Source of the DNA: Actinomycetota bacterium
GTDB taxonomy: Bacteria > Actinomycetota > Actinomycetes > Streptosporangiales > Streptosporangiaceae
DNA length: 13,350 nucleotides
Assembly (NCBI GenBank): GCA_003168295.1
Contig: PMST01000600.1
Location: 555 to 13,904, forward strand
Direction: 5' to 3'
In this document: piece after piece, positions 1-7,730 of the stretch
Layout of the letters: each line of letters starts with the position of its first letter
Position numbering within the stretch: position 1 is the first letter of the stretch
Made by a program: the position numbers and the translations under genes
The notes under the pieces: model-generated
Told to the model about the DNA's origin: nothing
Databases searched by the model: none
Seen by the model: only the letters and a program-made list of their open reading frames with translations

Positions 1-1893
1 ACGGTCAACCTGGTCAACGGCGACTTCCTCGGGACCTCGAACATCAGCGTGCAGTACAACACCAAGGTCAGCCTGACCAGCTGGGCCGCCGAGGTATGGG
101 GCCCGGGTGAGCAGTGGGTGCTGATCGCCCCGCCGGCCGGGACGCAGCAGCACGCCCCCGCCCCCGTCATCTCCGGCTCGCACGCCGGCGTGACCGGAAC
201 GGCGGCCGCCTTCAGCGCGACCGGGACGGTTGCGGGCGGCTCGGTCACGCAGTACCAGTGGACGTTCGGGTACGGCAGGAACGCGAACCAGGCCGGAGCG
301 GACGTGAGCACCGTCTTCCCCGGCGCCGGGATCTACCCGGTCACCGTGACCGCCACCTCGAGCCTCGGCACGGTCGCCACCCGCACCTGGGAGGTCGACG
401 TCACCGGCGCGTCGTCGGCCGTGACCTCGATGCCGAGCGATGCCGTGTGGTACTTGACCACGCCGATCGGGCAGTACCTGTTCCTGCCCACGGCCGCCGG
501 GGGGCTGGCCGCGGAAACCTCGGACGGGCTCGTCGGGTCCGGCTGGCTGCAGCAGGCCATTCCCGGGCAGCCGAGCTCCGGGGAGCGGCCGACCGCCCTG
601 GCCTACCCGGACCCGGCCGTCGCCGACGCCATGACCCCGCACGCCTACTTCCGCTCCTCCGCTGGCACGCTGGCGGAAACCTACCGAGGCCAGCTGGGCT
701 GGAGCACGAAGACCCTGGCCGGCCAGCCGGAGCCGGGCTCCGCGCTGGCGGCGACGACTGCCGCCACGGCGGGCGGCGGCGATGCCCCGGCCGTGTTCTA
801 CTTCGCCGCGGGGGGTCAGCTCAGCGAGACCGCCGAACAGGGCACGAGCTGGGTGACGAGCACGCTGCCCGGTCCGGACACCACGGACGCCGGATCGCTG
901 GCGGCGGCCAGCACCACCGCGGGCGCCGATGCCTTCTACCTCGGCTCGTCCGGCGCGCTCACGGTGGCCGCCAACACCGGCCAGGGCTGGCGATCGACCA
1001 CGATCTCATCGCCCTATGGCGTCGCCGCCGCCAGCCCGCTGGCCGCGATCAGCACCGGGGCGGACCAGGCCAGCGTGTTCTTCGTCGATGGGATGGGCAG
1101 CATCGCCGAGGCGACTTCGGCCGGATCGACCTGGGTGGTGCACGCGCTGGCCGGGACCAGCCCGACGGCCGCCGCCACCTCGCTGGCGGCCGCCACCGAG
1201 GAGCTCGCATCCGGCGCGCTGAGCCAGGAAGTGTTCTGGCTCAGCGCTCTGGGCCAGCCCGCGGTCACCTCAGGGAGCGGAACGCAGTGGCAGACCGCCA
1301 CGCTGCCGGGCGTCGCCACCAGCATCCTCGCGGTCAGCACCTACCCCGGACTGCCCCAGGAGCTCTTCCTGGCCGACGGCACGACGCTGCACCTGGACGC
1401 GAGCACCGGCTCGGGCTGGACGGCCACGACGCTGCCCAACACCCCGGTCACGTTCGCCAGCCGCGTGCTGCTGTACGCGGCCACGCCGGGCGATGAGGTC
1501 AGCGCGAGCGCCGCGGCCTCGGCCGCGGGCCTGCCCGCCAGCGCCGTGACCGAGGACTTCGCGACCGCGTGGGCGGCCGCGCTGACCGGGAACTACCTGG
1601 TCATCGCGGTCGGGCAGGCCGCGGACGACGCGCTGTACTTCAATACCTGCGGATGGTCCAACCCGTCCGGCGAAGGCGCCGGCGGAACGCCGTTCGACCT
1701 GTCCACCGAGCCCTTGGACCAGCTGCCCGGGGTGGACCTATATGAGAACGCGGCCGCGACCACGGCCGCGCAGACTCCGTCGCTGGCGGTCGATCTGGCC
1801 GACTACGCCGCCCACGGCACGCTGCCGGCCGGCGTGACCGGACTGCCGGCCCAGGGCACCCCGGCCCGGATCTGTGCCGGTTCGCCAGGGTGA
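1..1893 (+). CDS. PKD-domain, repeat-rich (propeller-like) probably secreted protein, 5'-truncated
   Basis: The frame is open from base 1, so the start lies upstream; the GTG at 49 is only the first internal start codon. Counting residues from that GTG, about 38-120 form a PKD (Ig-like) domain with a YQWTFG core and a PGAGIYPVTVTAT strand. Residues about 132-464 hold seven degenerate units spaced roughly 44-66 residues apart. Each has an aromatic strand such as AVFYF, SVFFV or EVFWL, then a Gly turn, then T/S-x-W followed by TLPG or ALAG, as expected for propeller blades. Residues about 475-614 are a separate Ala-rich domain that I do not recognise, with only two Cys (534 and 609) that could form a disulfide. 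The Ala/Gly/Thr/Ser-rich composition fits an exported surface protein, but the signal-peptide end is missing. A carbohydrate-binding or adhesion role is inference. The gene is convergent with the CoA-transferase, 51 bases away, and probably unrelated to the catabolic genes. Confidence 0.8.
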   Translation, partial: TVNLVNGDFLGTSNISVQYNTKVSLTSWAAEVWGPGEQWVLIAPPAGTQQHAPAPVISGSHAGVTGTAAAFSATGTVAGGSVTQYQWTFGYGRNANQAGADVSTVFPGAGIYPVTVTATSSLGTVATRTWEVDVTGASSAVTSMPSDAVWYLTTPIGQYLFLPTAAGGLAAETSDGLVGSGWLQQAIPGQPSSGERPTALAYPDPAVADAMTPHAYFRSSAGTLAETYRGQLGWSTKTLAGQPEPGSALAATTAATAGGGDAPAVFYFAAGGQLSETAEQGTSWVTSTLPGPDTTDAGSLAAASTTAGADAFYLGSSGALTVAANTGQGWRSTTISSPYGVAAASPLAAISTGADQASVFFVDGMGSIAEATSAGSTWVVHALAGTSPTAAATSLAAATEELASGALSQEVFWLSALGQPAVTSGSGTQWQTATLPGVATSILAVSTYPGLPQELFLADGTTLHLDASTGSGWTATTLPNTPVTFASRVLLYAATPGDEVSASAAASAAGLPASAVTEDFATAWAAALTGNYLVIAVGQAADDALYFNTCGWSNPSGEGAGGTPFDLSTEPLDQLPGVDLYENAAATTAAQTPSLAVDLADYAAHGTLPAGVTGLPAQGTPARICAGSPG

Positions 1894-1944
1894 CGCGGCC
1901 CGGCCGTTCAGACCTTATTGGCTTGTGCTACGAGGGCAGCGCGG

Positions 1945-3177
1945 TTAGTCGGCAGCCTGGACGGTAGCTATCCCGTCGGCGGCTACGCGCGAGATGACCC
2001 CGTCCGCCTGAAGTTCCGCGAGCTCATCGGGGGTGAGGCCCAGCTCATCGCTGAGCACCTCGCGGGTATGCTCGCCGACCGCCGGAACCCCGTCGTAGAC
2101 CGGGCCGTCGTAACCGGCCATGTGCAAGACCGGACCGGGCACGAGTGCGTCACCGAGCACCGTGTTCACGAGCGAGGTGAGCGTGCGCTCCTTGAAGTGC
2201 GGATCTTCGCTGATGTCCTTGGCGTCATTGACGGCGGCCGCCACCACCTCGAACCTCTCGAGGATCGCCAGCACCTCGTCGCGGTCATGGGCCTTGATCC
2301 AGGCGATGACGATCTCCTGCAGCGACGCGTTGTTCGACATGCGAGCCACGTTCGTGGCGTACCGCGGGTCGCTCTTGAGATCGGGACGCCCCATCGCATC
2401 GAACAGACGCATGGCGATCGTCTGGTTCGACGCCGCGATGGCGAGCCATCCGTTATCCGCAGTCTGGTAGATACCACGTGGCGACGCGGCACCGGATGAG
2501 TTGCCGTGCCGCTGCATGATCTCGCCGGACGCGGTGTAGTTCAGAACGGCGTCGCCGAGGATGAACATCAGCGGCTCGTAGAGCGCGATGTCGACCACCG
2601 AGCCCTGGCCCGACAGGCTGCGGCGGTACAGCGCCATCGTCGTGCCGTAGGCGGCGGAGATGCCCGCGATCGAATCGGCGAACCCGAAGGGCGGTGCGGT
2701 GGGCGGTGTTTCCGGCCACCCGTTGAGGAACGCGTAGCCCGCGGCGACCTCGGCCACCGTCCCGAATCCGGGCTTCTCGCGGTACGGACCTGTCTGCCCG
2801 AAGCCGCTCACTCTGGTCAGCACCAGGCCTGGATTCGCCGCGCTGAGTTCGTCGTAGCCGAGCCCCCAGGCCTCCATGCGTCCCGGCCGGAAATTCTCGA
2901 TGAGGACGTCGGCCCGCAGCGCGAGCCGCTTGATCAGGTCCTGGCCTGCTACCTGGCGGAGGTCGACGCCGACGGAACGCTTCCCGGAGTTGAGCCGCGC
3001 GAAGCCAATGGACATGCCCTTATGGGCCGGCTGCCACTGCCGGGCGAAGTCGCCACCCGCGGGATCCTCGACTTTGATCACATCCGCCCCGAAATCCCGC
3101 AGCATGCGTCCTGCGGTAGGCGCGGCGTACATCGATCCGAGCTCGACCACACGGATGCCATCAAGGGGTGCAGTCAT
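1945..3177 (-). CDS. Class III CoA-transferase (CaiB/BaiF family)
   Basis: A 410-residue protein of normal length for family III CoA-transferases, cytoplasmic enzymes that move CoA between carboxylic acids through an aspartyl-CoA thioester. The N-terminus has the family signature: G-I-R-V-V-E-L-G at 7-14, then a Rossmann-like stretch ending DFGADVIKVEDPAGGD at 28-43. The catalytic Asp is most likely D168 in FADSIAGISAAYG, matching the D-x3-G pattern that holds the nucleophile in formyl-CoA transferase. RLNSGKRSVGVDLR (61-74) and ENFRPG (94-99) are further family motifs. The ATG at 3177 is preceded by GGAGG at 3186-3190, a good distance, which fixes the start. It is transcribed divergently from the SDR/ALDH pair. 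Substrate and CoA donor cannot be read from the sequence; activation of an acid made by the neighbouring enzymes is inference. Acyl-CoA racemases share this fold and remain an alternative. Confidence 0.93.
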   Translation of the reverse strand: MTAPLDGIRVVELGSMYAAPTAGRMLRDFGADVIKVEDPAGGDFARQWQPAHKGMSIGFARLNSGKRSVGVDLRQVAGQDLIKRLALRADVLIENFRPGRMEAWGLGYDELSAANPGLVLTRVSGFGQTGPYREKPGFGTVAEVAAGYAFLNGWPETPPTAPPFGFADSIAGISAAYGTTMALYRRSLSGQGSVVDIALYEPLMFILGDAVLNYTASGEIMQRHGNSSGAASPRGIYQTADNGWLAIAASNQTIAMRLFDAMGRPDLKSDPRYATNVARMSNNASLQEIVIAWIKAHDRDEVLAILERFEVVAAAVNDAKDISEDPHFKERTLTSLVNTVLGDALVPGPVLHMAGYDGPVYDGVPAVGEHTREVLSDELGLTPDELAELQADGVISRVAADGIATVQAAD

Positions 3178-3300
3178 CCCGCGCTCCTCCGTCGTTGAGT
3201 ATGTCTAACCATTATAAGGGATTCGGCTGTCTACAGGTCGGCGGCCGCCTTGTTGAATCCATCGAAATCTGAGTATCATGCATATAAATAGGAGGCACAG
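3178..3300. promoter_or_regulatory. Divergent promoter region between CoA-transferase and SDR
   Basis: This 123-base gap is clearly more AT-rich than the surrounding genes. On the minus strand a perfect TATAAT (plus-strand ATTATA, 3211-3216) lies 33 bases upstream of the CoA-transferase ATG, with no good -35 at the usual spacing. On the plus strand TTGTTG (3250-3255) and TATCAT (3274-3279), separated by 18 bases, could serve the SDR gene. TGTCTA occurs twice (3202-3207 and 3228-3233) in the same orientation, either side of the TATAAT. Both promoters are sequence-based predictions. Confidence 0.5.
3290..3295 (+). promoter_or_regulatory. Strong ribosome binding site of the SDR gene
   Basis: AGGAGG lies five bases upstream of the ATG at 3301. 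It is the best Shine-Dalgarno match in the window and fixes the SDR start. Confidence 0.8.
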
Positions 3301-4071
3301 ATGCGCAGGTTGGAAGGCAGGGTGGCGTTGATCACCGCCGCCGGGTCGGGTATGGGCCGGGCGAGCGCAAAGCGGTTCGCCAGCGAGGGCGCACACGTCA
3401 TCGTCACCGATATCGACGAGAAGGCGGCCAACGAGGTCGCTGCCGCCATCGTGAGCGCCGGCGGCGCCGCCACCTCGGCGGCCTGCGACGTGGGCGATCT
3501 CGACCAGCTCAAATCCGTCATCGCGGACATCGAACGGGACCACGGAGTCCTGCATGTGCTGTTCAATCACGCGGGCATCCCCGGCCAGTCCGGCACGGAC
3601 ATCGCCGTAGAAGACTGGACCGGGACGGTCGAAGTCAACCTGCGGAGCGCCTTCTACGCGACCACATTCGCCCTCCCGCTGCTACGCAAGGCCGAGGGGA
3701 AGGGCTCGATCATCTTCACCGCCTCGGTCTCCGGCGTGGTCGGATCGCCCTTCAGCCCGCTCTACTCCATGACCAAGGGCGGACTCGTGCTGCTCATGAA
3801 GTCTCTCGCCGTGCGGCTGGGCCCGGAGGGGATCAGGTCGAACGCCATCCTTCCGGCGATGATCGATACGCCGATGCTGTCGCAGTTTTTCGGTCGCGAG
3901 AACGGCGCGGACATCGAAGACCTGAAGACCGCTTACATGTCCTCGGTGCCCATGGGGCGCGTCGCCGCGCCAGAGGAGGTCGCGGGTGTCGCCGCCTTCC
4001 TCGCCAGTGACGACGCCAGCTGGGTTACCGGCGTGGCACTTCCCGTCGATGGAGGGTTCCTCGCGAAATGA
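3301..4071 (+). CDS. Short-chain dehydrogenase/reductase (classical SDR)
   Basis: A 256-residue protein, the standard size of a classical SDR, which oxidises or reduces an alcohol/carbonyl pair with NAD(P). The nucleotide loop reads T-A-A-G-S-G-M-G at 12-19, with Ala replacing the usual first Gly of TGxxxGxG. D37 after the second strand suggests NAD rather than NADP. NHAG (89-92) replaces the common NNAG. The catalytic set is present: N113, S142, Y155 and K159 (YSMTK). The C-terminal half ends with the typical DDASWVTGVALPVDGG (237-252). The ATG at 3301 follows a strong AGGAGG. The stop overlaps the next start as ATGA, so this gene and the aldehyde dehydrogenase are translationally coupled. 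Oxidation of a secondary alcohol to a ketone for the nearby HyuAB enzyme is inference; the substrate is unknown. Confidence 0.93.
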   Translation: MRRLEGRVALITAAGSGMGRASAKRFASEGAHVIVTDIDEKAANEVAAAIVSAGGAATSAACDVGDLDQLKSVIADIERDHGVLHVLFNHAGIPGQSGTDIAVEDWTGTVEVNLRSAFYATTFALPLLRKAEGKGSIIFTASVSGVVGSPFSPLYSMTKGGLVLLMKSLAVRLGPEGIRSNAILPAMIDTPMLSQFFGRENGADIEDLKTAYMSSVPMGRVAAPEEVAGVAAFLASDDASWVTGVALPVDGGFLAK

Positions 4072-5576
4072 CTGTGACGCACAGCCCCGAGCGTGCGATG
4101 GGTGCCGCTGCGCGGCGGCTCATCGAAGGCCCCACCTGTTACATCGACGGCGGATGGGAGACGGGTGCGGGCGATCAGGTACTGACCTCGGTCAACCCCA
4201 CCACTACCGCGACTATCCGCGACATACCGGTAGCCTCGGTCGGCCAGGCCGAGCGGGCGGTGCTCGCCGCGCGGCGGGCGTTCGACGAAGGACCCTGGCC
4301 CAGGGTGACGCCACGTGAGCGTTCGGACCTCCTGCTCGAGCTGGCCGACGTGATCGAGCGCAATGCCGAGGACCTGATCGAGATCGTGGTGACCGAGGTC
4401 GGCGCGCCGGTGACGCTCACCCGGGTGATGCAGATCGGCATGCCGATCGCCAACCTGCGCTGGGCGGCCGAGATGGCGATCAAGGGACCGCAGGGCGGGT
4501 ACGAGGAAGCTCTCGTCCCGAACCTGGCCGAGCCGGCTAGCTCCTCACTGCTGCAGCGGGTGCCGGTCGGCGTCGTATCCGGCATCACCGGCTACAACTT
4601 CCCGATCAACTCGGTGATCTGGAAGCTCGGGCCAGGAATCGCGGCCGGCTGCACGCTGGTCTTCAAGCCATCCCCGCGCACCCCGCTGTCGACCATGGCC
4701 CTGGTGAAGATGGTCGAGCAGGTGGGCCTCCCGCCGGGCGTCGTCAACTTCATCATCGGCGACACCGATGCCGGCGAGGTGCTCGCGTCCCATGACGCGG
4801 TGGACATGGTCATGTTCACCGGATCGCTCGCGGTCGGACAGCGGATCATGCAGTCGGCGGCGCGGACGACAAAGCGGCTCGTGCTTGAGCTCGGCGGCAA
4901 GTCGGCCACCATCTTGCTGCCCGGCGCGGACATCGCCGAGCTCACCGGGCCCAGCATCATGCGATGGGCGCGCAACTCCGGCCAGGGCTGCGGCGCCACC
5001 ACCCGCACGCTGGTCCCGCGCGCCGCTTACGACGAATACGCCGCCTCGGCGGGCGCCTACATCGAGAACCTGCGCATCGGGTCACCCTGGGATGAGACGA
5101 CTGACCTCGGGCCGCTGATCCGGGCCGCCCAGCGAGACTTCGTGGAAGGCCACGTGACGCGCGCGGTTGAGCGCGGCGCGACCATCATCGCCGGCGGTGG
5201 CCGGCCGGACGGGTTCGACGGCTACTTCATGAACGCGGCGCTGATCGGCAACGTCGATAACTCCGACGAGATTTCCCAGGAGGAACTCTTCGGCCCGGTC
5301 GGGGTGCTGCTGCCCTACGACGATGTCGAGCAGGCCATCAAGATCGCGCACGACTCGCCGTACGGCCTGCATGGCGCCGTCTACGGACCGCCCGTCGAGG
5401 CGTACGAGGTGGCCAAGCGGCTCCGGGCCGGGGCCGTGTCCATCAACGGCGGTGGCTTCATGCGACCGGAGGGCCCGTGGGGCGGCTTCAGGCTGAGCGG
5501 CATGGGCCGCGAAATGGGCGACGACGGCTACCGCGAGTTCTTCCAGGTCAAGCACATCCAGTGGCCCATTAGGTAG
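4068..5576 (+). CDS. NAD(P)-dependent aldehyde dehydrogenase (first copy)
   Basis: A 502-residue member of the ALDH superfamily, which oxidises aldehydes to carboxylic acids in the cytoplasm. All key residues are visible: N177 in the variant oxyanion motif TGYNFPI (usually PWNFPL), K200 in FKPSP, E274 in LELGGK, the nucleophile C308 in GQGC, and E406 in EELFGP for nicotinamide binding. The C-terminal GGFRLSGMGREMG segment is typical. The start at 4068 overlaps the SDR stop by four bases, and GGAGGG at 4051-4056 lies 11 bases upstream. The stop is only 15 bases from the convergent hyuA stop. It is clearly related to, but diverged from, the second aldehyde dehydrogenase at 10446, so the two probably differ in substrate. 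Which aldehyde it uses cannot be told. Confidence 0.95.
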   Translation: MTVTHSPERAMGAAARRLIEGPTCYIDGGWETGAGDQVLTSVNPTTTATIRDIPVASVGQAERAVLAARRAFDEGPWPRVTPRERSDLLLELADVIERNAEDLIEIVVTEVGAPVTLTRVMQIGMPIANLRWAAEMAIKGPQGGYEEALVPNLAEPASSSLLQRVPVGVVSGITGYNFPINSVIWKLGPGIAAGCTLVFKPSPRTPLSTMALVKMVEQVGLPPGVVNFIIGDTDAGEVLASHDAVDMVMFTGSLAVGQRIMQSAARTTKRLVLELGGKSATILLPGADIAELTGPSIMRWARNSGQGCGATTRTLVPRAAYDEYAASAGAYIENLRIGSPWDETTDLGPLIRAAQRDFVEGHVTRAVERGATIIAGGGRPDGFDGYFMNAALIGNVDNSDEISQEELFGPVGVLLPYDDVEQAIKIAHDSPYGLHGAVYGPPVEAYEVAKRLRAGAVSINGGGFMRPEGPWGGFRLSGMGREMGDDGYREFFQVKHIQWPIR

Positions 5577-5591
5577 CCAGCCCAACGTCGC

Positions 5592-7730
5592 TTAGAGCCC
5601 GGTGTCGACGTGCAGGTTGCCGTACTTGTCGAACGACCCCGACATCCCTGGCCGCAGCGCCACCACCGTGTCCGGCAGCTCGATCAGCGCCGGACCCGCG
5701 ATCGTCCCCTTGAGGGCGCCGCCGTCGAGCCGGATGACCGGCGTTTCGACCAGGCCGCCTGTCTCGGACCAGTAGACCTCGCGCGTGGCGGGCTTCGCGT
5801 CCCGCCAGTCATCGCCGGCCAGCTCCTTCAGCTGCGGCTTGGCCGTCACGCCCTGGTACTGGACGTGCAGGCTGGTGATCTCCGCACCACCTTCGCGGTA
5901 GCCAGCGTCAGGACCGAAGAGCTCCGCATAGATCGCGTTGAAACGCTCTCCGATGTCGCGGGCGTCCTCGGCCGAGATCGAGCCGGGCATCGGCACCTCC
6001 ACGTCATGAACCTGCATCTGGTACTTGACCCGCAGCGAGCGCGCGATCGATGTCGGCAGGCCAGCGAGCCCCTGCCGGTGGCTGGTGTCGAGGGCGTGCG
6101 CCTCGAGATCGCCGAAGATGGCTTCAAGCGAGGCCGACTCCACCGGCAGCTGGAACCTGCGCGGCACCTGATACACGTGCGTGACATCGGCGACCGCGGC
6201 ACCGAGCGCCGACCACATCGCGGCAATCGCCGGAAGCGGCACGATGACGTGCTTGATGCCGGCCTGCCGGGCCACCTCAGGCGAGTGCACGGGTCCGCCG
6301 CCGCCGAAGGCATACAGGGCGAATCTGCGGGGATCGAGGCCGCGCAGGACGCTCATCCGCCGCAGCAGGTCGGCCATCTTCGAGTCGACGATGCGGTTGA
6401 TGCCGGCCGCCGTCTGGTAGAGGCCGAGCCCGAGCTTCTCCGCCAGACGCGAGATCGCGGCCTCGGCCAGCTCGCGTTTGATGTCCATGCGCCCGTTGAG
6501 AAACCGATCAGGGTCGATGACGTTGAGCACGACATCGGCGTCGGTAACCGTCGCCTCGGTACCGCCGTGGCCGTAGCAGGCCGGGCCGGGTACCGCGCCC
6601 GCGCTCTTCGGGCCCACGTTCAGCCGGCCTGAGCCATCGACCCAGGCGATGCTGCCGCCGCCGGCTCCCACCGACTCCACGTCAAGCATCGGCAGCGCAA
6701 GCTCGTACCGCTGGAAGGTGGAGATATTGCGGCGCAGGCCCGAGCCGTTCCGGATGACGCTGACGTCGAAGGTCGTTCCGCCCATGTCCGCGAGCAGCAC
6801 GTCGCTCGTGCCGATCTGCCGCGCGAGCATCTGCGAGCTCACGATGCCGGCCACCGGCCCGGACTGCACCGTGCGGATCGGCGCGAGCTTCGCCTCTTCG
6901 CCGGTGATCGCCCCGCCCGCACACTGAGCGAACAGCACCCGGTGGGCAAACCCGTGTTCGGCCGCGCCCACCTCGATGGCTTCGATGTAACGGACCATGA
7001 GCGGTCCGATGTACGCGTTCATCACGGCGGTCGTGGTGCGCTCATACTCGCCGACCTGCGAGACGAGGTCCGAACCACAGCTGACGAACACGTGCGGCGC
7101 GATCTCCGCGGCGATTTCGCGAATTCGCCGCTCGTGCCGCGGGTTCTGGACGGCCCACAGCAGGCTGATCGCGAGCGACTCGGCACCCTCGTCCTCGACC
7201 AGGTGACGGATCGCCTCGCGAGCAGCGCCCTCGTCCAGCGCGACGACGACCTCGCCGTCGACGTCGATGCGCTCAGGCACGGTCGCGATCAGCCTCTTGG
7301 CGACGAGCGGATCGGGCTTGTTCGTCGAGGGCACGTGCAGGGCCTCGTCCGCGGCGAGCCCGGACGTGCGGCCGCCGCCGCCCATGAGGAACATCGTGTC
7401 GCCGTGACCGGCGGTCGTGATCAGCCCGGTGACCGCGCCGTCCCTGGAGACGATCGCGTTGGTGCCGGCCGTGGTGCCGTGCACGATGCGCTCGGTCTGC
7501 TCCATCAGGTCACGCAGCGGCATCAGCATCTTCCCGGCGGCGCGCTCGATCGAGTCGAAGAATCCCTGCGCGCGGTTTTCTGGTGTCGTCGGCGCCTTGG
7601 CCGCCGTCATGGTGCCGTCCGGCGCGTACACCACGCAGTCGGTGAACGTCCCGCCGATGTCGACCCCGATCACGTACCCGGCGGGACCGCCATGGCGCTG
7701 CGCTGTGGTGCCGGTGCTTTCTGCGGTCAT
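5592..7730 (-). CDS. hyuA: Hydantoinase/oxoprolinase A-type subunit (HyuA; acetone carboxylase beta-like)
   Basis: A 712-residue HyuA-family protein, which supplies the ATP-dependent activation half of N-methylhydantoinases, 5-oxoprolinases and acetone/acetophenone carboxylases. The ASKHA-type phosphate motif DIGGTFTD is at 24-31 and a second, DMGGTTFD, at 315-322. Other family motifs are VHGTTAGTNAI (83-93), GEYERTTTAVMNAY (227-240), GAGGGSIAW (356-364) and FGGGGPVHS (475-483). Length is close to the roughly 700 residues of this subunit in ketone carboxylases. The start is placed at the ATG at 7730 because it overlaps the hyuB stop as ATGA, has GGGAG at 7738-7742, and the homologous region begins soon after. 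The same frame runs open to 8012, but that upstream part reads as a shadow of hyuB. It forms an operon with hyuB, the expected partner. ATP use is inferred from the family; the substrate is not. Confidence 0.93.
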   Translation of the reverse strand: MTAESTGTTAQRHGGPAGYVIGVDIGGTFTDCVVYAPDGTMTAAKAPTTPENRAQGFFDSIERAAGKMLMPLRDLMEQTERIVHGTTAGTNAIVSRDGAVTGLITTAGHGDTMFLMGGGGRTSGLAADEALHVPSTNKPDPLVAKRLIATVPERIDVDGEVVVALDEGAAREAIRHLVEDEGAESLAISLLWAVQNPRHERRIREIAAEIAPHVFVSCGSDLVSQVGEYERTTTAVMNAYIGPLMVRYIEAIEVGAAEHGFAHRVLFAQCAGGAITGEEAKLAPIRTVQSGPVAGIVSSQMLARQIGTSDVLLADMGGTTFDVSVIRNGSGLRRNISTFQRYELALPMLDVESVGAGGGSIAWVDGSGRLNVGPKSAGAVPGPACYGHGGTEATVTDADVVLNVIDPDRFLNGRMDIKRELAEAAISRLAEKLGLGLYQTAAGINRIVDSKMADLLRRMSVLRGLDPRRFALYAFGGGGPVHSPEVARQAGIKHVIVPLPAIAAMWSALGAAVADVTHVYQVPRRFQLPVESASLEAIFGDLEAHALDTSHRQGLAGLPTSIARSLRVKYQMQVHDVEVPMPGSISAEDARDIGERFNAIYAELFGPDAGYREGGAEITSLHVQYQGVTAKPQLKELAGDDWRDAKPATREVYWSETGGLVETPVIRLDGGALKGTIAGPALIELPDTVVALRPGMSGSFDKYGNLHVDTGL

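Noticed and set aside
114..1496. 460-codon plus-strand frame inside the first gene
   Set aside because: Arg/Gly/His-rich shadow in the second frame. The PKD and repeat structure is in the main frame.
1894..1944. Possible terminator between the PKD gene and the CoA-transferase
   Set aside because: Only a weak five-base GCCGG/CCGGC pairing with a long loop can be drawn, so it is not supported.
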